From DATGMB01 sp035293845 (GTDB lineage Bacteria > Acidobacteriota > Terriglobia > Bryobacterales > Bryobacteraceae): a DNA stretch of 43,182 nucleotides. The position numbers and the translations under genes were made by a program. The notes below the pieces were generated by a model. That model worked only from the letters and a program-made list of their open reading frames with translations, was not told the origin of the DNA and ran no database searches. This document shows positions 41,029 to 43,182 of the stretch, one piece after another (within the stretch, counting starts at the first letter, position 1; each line of letters opens with the position of its first letter). The stretch lies in assembly GCA_035293845.1 (NCBI GenBank), contig DATGMB010000042.1, positions 1 through 43,182 on the forward strand, given 5' to 3'.

Positions 41029-41502
41029 TTATACCGGCAAAGCCCGGCCGCCCAGATTGCGCTCGAACCAGCGCGCGCGCCGCCGGCGCCACACGGCCGC
41101 CAGCGTGAACTCCTCGTGCCGCGCCGTTCCCGAATACAGCCACGCCGCCGTATCGCAGAAGCTTTCGCAGCAGTATTCCCGCCACCGCCGGCCGCGCGCG
41201 CGGACGTCCGTATCCGCGAGCTCACGCTTCCGCCATTCCGCCGACCACCCCAGCTCGCCCCGCGCTCCCGCCCGCCGCTCGCCTTCGAGCAGCCGCTCGA
41301 ACGACCGCCGCCGCGCGTTGCCCGCCCGCAGCCACACGAAGTGAAAGAGCTCGTGCACGAAGATCCGCGGAAACTCCCGCGCCGCGCAATCGAAGGCGAT
41401 TCTCCGCTCCCGGAGAAACGCCCCCGCATGCACTGGCCGGCCGCAGTCCCGCAGCCCCCGCGCCGTTTCAATGCGAATCGGATCCCCGGCAAACCGCGGC
41501 AT
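41029..41502 (-). CDS. HELFH putative zinc metallopeptidase-like protein
   Basis: From ATG 41502 the product is about 157 residues, basic and without a signal peptide. It contains FVHELFHFVWL, a HExxH-type zinc motif, and further on CCESFCDTAAWLY, where a Glu could be the third ligand as in gluzincins. Conserved Cys residues flank that region. The frame opens further upstream to 41631 through a repeat region and is not trusted there. No specific family is recognised, and a protease role is only suggested. Confidence 0.6.
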   Translation of the reverse strand: MPRFAGDPIRIETARGLRDCGRPVHAGAFLRERRIAFDCAAREFPRIFVHELFHFVWLRAGNARRRSFERLLEGERRAGARGELGWSAEWRKRELADTDVRARGRRWREYCCESFCDTAAWLYSGTARHEEFTLAAVWRRRRARWFERNLGGRALPV

Positions 41503-41525
41503 CCGTGTCAGAGCGCGGTCTGCCC

Positions 41526-41555
41526 TTTGACGCAGCGGCGCAGAGACGCAGAGAA
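41526..41555. repeat. Inverted 30-bp repeat, left copy
   Basis: These 30 bases match the reverse complement of 42554-42583 at 26 positions. The core GACGCAG and GCAGAGA resembles a dispersed intergenic motif seen in unrelated genomes (recollection only). A second, opposite-facing partial copy (TTCTCTCTGTCTCC) lies at 41567-41580, so this side could also fold as a hairpin. Confidence 0.7.
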
Positions 41556-41640
41556 TTTTCATGGACTTCTCTCTGTCTCCGGTTACTCCGGATCTCCGCG
41601 TCGAAATAGTCATCGGCTTGCCCAATTTCACTCAGCTATA

Positions 41641-42528
41641 ATGGCTGCTCCCATGCTGAACCGCTCCTGTGTTCCTGCTCTTGCTCTCGCCGCCACCTTG
41701 GGACTCGGCGCGGCCTCGGCCCAGACTCCAGGCATCTACGGCCTCGCCCCAACCGGCGTTTCGCCATTCGGGCTTCAGTTGATATCGGCGGCCACGGGTG
41801 CCGCCAACCCGATTGGCCCCACCAACGGCTACCTCATTTTCGCACTGGCGTTCTCGCCCGCCGGCACGCTTTACGCCTTTGGCAATGACATCTTATTCCA
41901 TCCACTCCTGCTTACGGTAAATCCGTCGACCGCTGTCCCAACACAAGCCGCTCTGATTACGGGAATCCCCTCGAACTACATCCTCAGCAATTTCGCCTTT
42001 CGCGCGGATGGCGTTCTGTTTGCCTACCTGGCGGGAGATGTCGGGCTCTACACGATCGACACCACAACCGGAGCGGCAACGAGGGTCGGAACGTTATCGG
42101 CTGCCTCGACGCCGACCGGCCTCGCGTTCTCCGGTAGCGGTGTCCTGTACCTGTCCGATCACACCAATCTGTACACCGTCAATCAGGTGAACGCGAACGT
42201 ATCTAGCATCGCCCCTTTGATATTCGACCCCGCTTTTGGCGCTGGCGCCCAAATCCACACTATGAGCTTCGATCCAATGACCGGAAAGTTATACGCTGCG
42301 ATCGGTGTGCCTGGTGGCGCTTCCTTCCTTGGTGTCGTCAATCCATCGACCGGCGCGATTTCCAGGATCGCAGCGACAGCCTTCGGGCTGCAGGCCATCG
42401 CGATCCCGCCCTCGGGGGCGGTGATGGCATCGTCAGTCCCTGCGTTGTCCGGAGCCGCGCTCTGCTTGCTCGGGCTCTCGCTCGTCGCGGCGATGCTTCT
42501 GCTCCCGCTTCGGACCGGCCATCCATAG
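41641..42528 (+). CDS. Secreted repeat protein with possible C-terminal sorting signal
   Basis: The 295-residue product has a signal peptide (VPALALAATLGLGAASAQ) and a body of short beta-repeats of the kind that build propeller-like folds (GLYTIDTTTGAATRVGTL, NLYTVNQVNANVSSI, FLGVVNPSTGAISRI). It ends VPALSGAALCLLGLSLVAAMLLLPLR, a proline motif plus hydrophobic helix plus basic residue, resembling IPTL/PEP-CTERM-type sorting tails. A sorting protease gene is not present in the window. The start could be ATG 41641 or 41653. The gene is bracketed by inverted 30-bp repeats. Confidence 0.75.
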   Translation: MAAPMLNRSCVPALALAATLGLGAASAQTPGIYGLAPTGVSPFGLQLISAATGAANPIGPTNGYLIFALAFSPAGTLYAFGNDILFHPLLLTVNPSTAVPTQAALITGIPSNYILSNFAFRADGVLFAYLAGDVGLYTIDTTTGAATRVGTLSAASTPTGLAFSGSGVLYLSDHTNLYTVNQVNANVSSIAPLIFDPAFGAGAQIHTMSFDPMTGKLYAAIGVPGGASFLGVVNPSTGAISRIAATAFGLQAIAIPPSGAVMASSVPALSGAALCLLGLSLVAAMLLLPLRTGHP

Positions 42529-42553
42529 CCGGGAAAGCCACGCAATTCTGGTC

Positions 42554-42583
42554 TTCTCTGTGTCTCCGCGTCTCTGCGTCAAA
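42554..42583. repeat. Inverted 30-bp repeat, right copy
   Basis: TTCTCTGTGTCTCCGCGTCT and the ten following bases are the reverse complement of the left copy with four mismatches. It lies between the sorting-signal gene and phoU, 25 bases after the former's stop. Confidence 0.7.
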
Positions 42584-42600
42584 GAGGAATATCGAGGGGT

Positions 42601-43182
42601 CTACGCCCTCTCCATCTGCGCCCGGTGCCGCACATCCACGCCCTGGATCAGGAACACCACGTCCTCCGCAATGTTCGTTGTGTGATCGCCGATCCGCTCC
42701 AGGTTGCGCGCCACGAAGATAATATCGATTGCCGCCGGCACCAGCCCCGGATCGCGCTGCATGGTTTCCACCAGCTCGTTGTAGACGCCGTCGCGCAGGC
42801 GGTCCACCTCGTCATCGGCCAGCAGCACCGAGCGCGCCAGGTCCGCATCGCCCTTCACGAACGCCTCCAGGCACTTCAGCAGCATCGACTGCACCAGCGT
42901 CGCCATTTTCGGAATGTCCGTCATGGGCCGCACCAGCGGATGGTGCATGAGCGAAAGCGACCGCTCCGCGATGTGATTCGCCAGATCGCCGATCCGCTCC
43001 AGATCGGTGTTGATCTTCAGCGCCGCCGTGAGGAACCGCAAATCGCGCGCCACCGGCTGCCGCAGCGCCAGCAGGCGCGTCACCAGCCCGTCGATCTCCA
43101 TCTCCATGCGGTTGATCAGCGGCTCGTCGCGGATCACCTGCTGCGCCAGTTCCCGGTCCTGTTCCACCAGCGACCGGATCGC
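42601..43182 (-). CDS. phoU: Phosphate transport regulator PhoU (5' end outside window)
   Basis: PhoU represses the Pho regulon through PhoR and the Pst transporter in the cytoplasm. The visible 193 codons hold the two repeated PhoU helical motifs: KINTDLERIGDLANHIAE and IFVARNLERIGDHTTNIAEDVVF. The frame continues upstream past the right edge in the same register (AIRSLVEQDREL), so about 30 N-terminal residues are missing. PhoU usually follows pst genes, so a pst cluster is likely just outside the window. It ends with RAQMERA. Confidence 0.95.
   Translation of the reverse strand, partial: AIRSLVEQDRELAQQVIRDEPLINRMEMEIDGLVTRLLALRQPVARDLRFLTAALKINTDLERIGDLANHIAERSLSLMHHPLVRPMTDIPKMATLVQSMLLKCLEAFVKGDADLARSVLLADDEVDRLRDGVYNELVETMQRDPGLVPAAIDIIFVARNLERIGDHTTNIAEDVVFLIQGVDVRHRAQMERA

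Noticed and set aside
1..43182. tRNA, rRNA, transposase or integrase genes
   Set aside because: None were recognised on either strand by eye.

Overview
The window is high-GC DNA that looks like an Acidobacteriota chromosome, probably from the Bryobacterales/Solibacter side. The evidence is indirect: three large TonB-dependent receptors with N-terminal carboxypeptidase-regulatory-like domains, a zinc-finger membrane protein next to a TPR-CHAT lipoprotein, and a Cys-rich leader gene before a receptor. No rRNA, tRNA or other taxonomic marker is present, so the placement is an inference.

Bases 1-15131 are a flagellar locus made of two divergent operons. The minus-strand operon reads fliK-flgD-flgE-fliN-fliO-fliP-fliQ-fliR-flhB-flhA, covering hook-length control, hook, switch and export gate; flhA runs off the left edge. 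The plus-strand operon reads flgF-flgG-flgA-flgH-flgI-flgJ, covering rod, P-ring and L-ring. The divergent region (about 9555-9750) holds a 14-bp palindrome and a strong sigma-54-like element. fliS follows on the minus strand. The unusual feature of this locus is a set of short, mostly degenerate tandem duplications at gene junctions. Two flhA-start/flhB-end fusion mini-ORFs lie between flhB and flhA, a similar fliP-start/fliO-end mini-ORF lies between fliO and fliP, flgJ has remnants behind it, and a 23-bp repeat spans flgA/flgH.

Bases 15132-26444 carry a HExxH protein, a long-chain acyl-CoA synthetase, a three-gene operon (zinc-finger membrane protein, unknown protein, lipoprotein TPR-CHAT protease) and a second three-gene cluster (Cys-rich small protein, TonB-dependent receptor, BNR/sialidase-like protein).

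Bases 26471-36058 hold a threonine/serine dehydratase, two paralogous receptors of about 1120-1130 residues, each with a recognisable promoter, a membrane protein and a short-chain dehydrogenase.

Bases 36091-43182 are accessory in character. They hold a type II restriction-modification pair of the XcyI family in lower-GC DNA, a histidine phosphatase coupled to a secreted protein with kinase-like motifs, an overlapping TlpA/DsbD-alpha redox pair, a HELFH protein, a secreted protein with a possible C-terminal sorting signal flanked by inverted 30-bp repeats, and phoU, which runs off the right edge.
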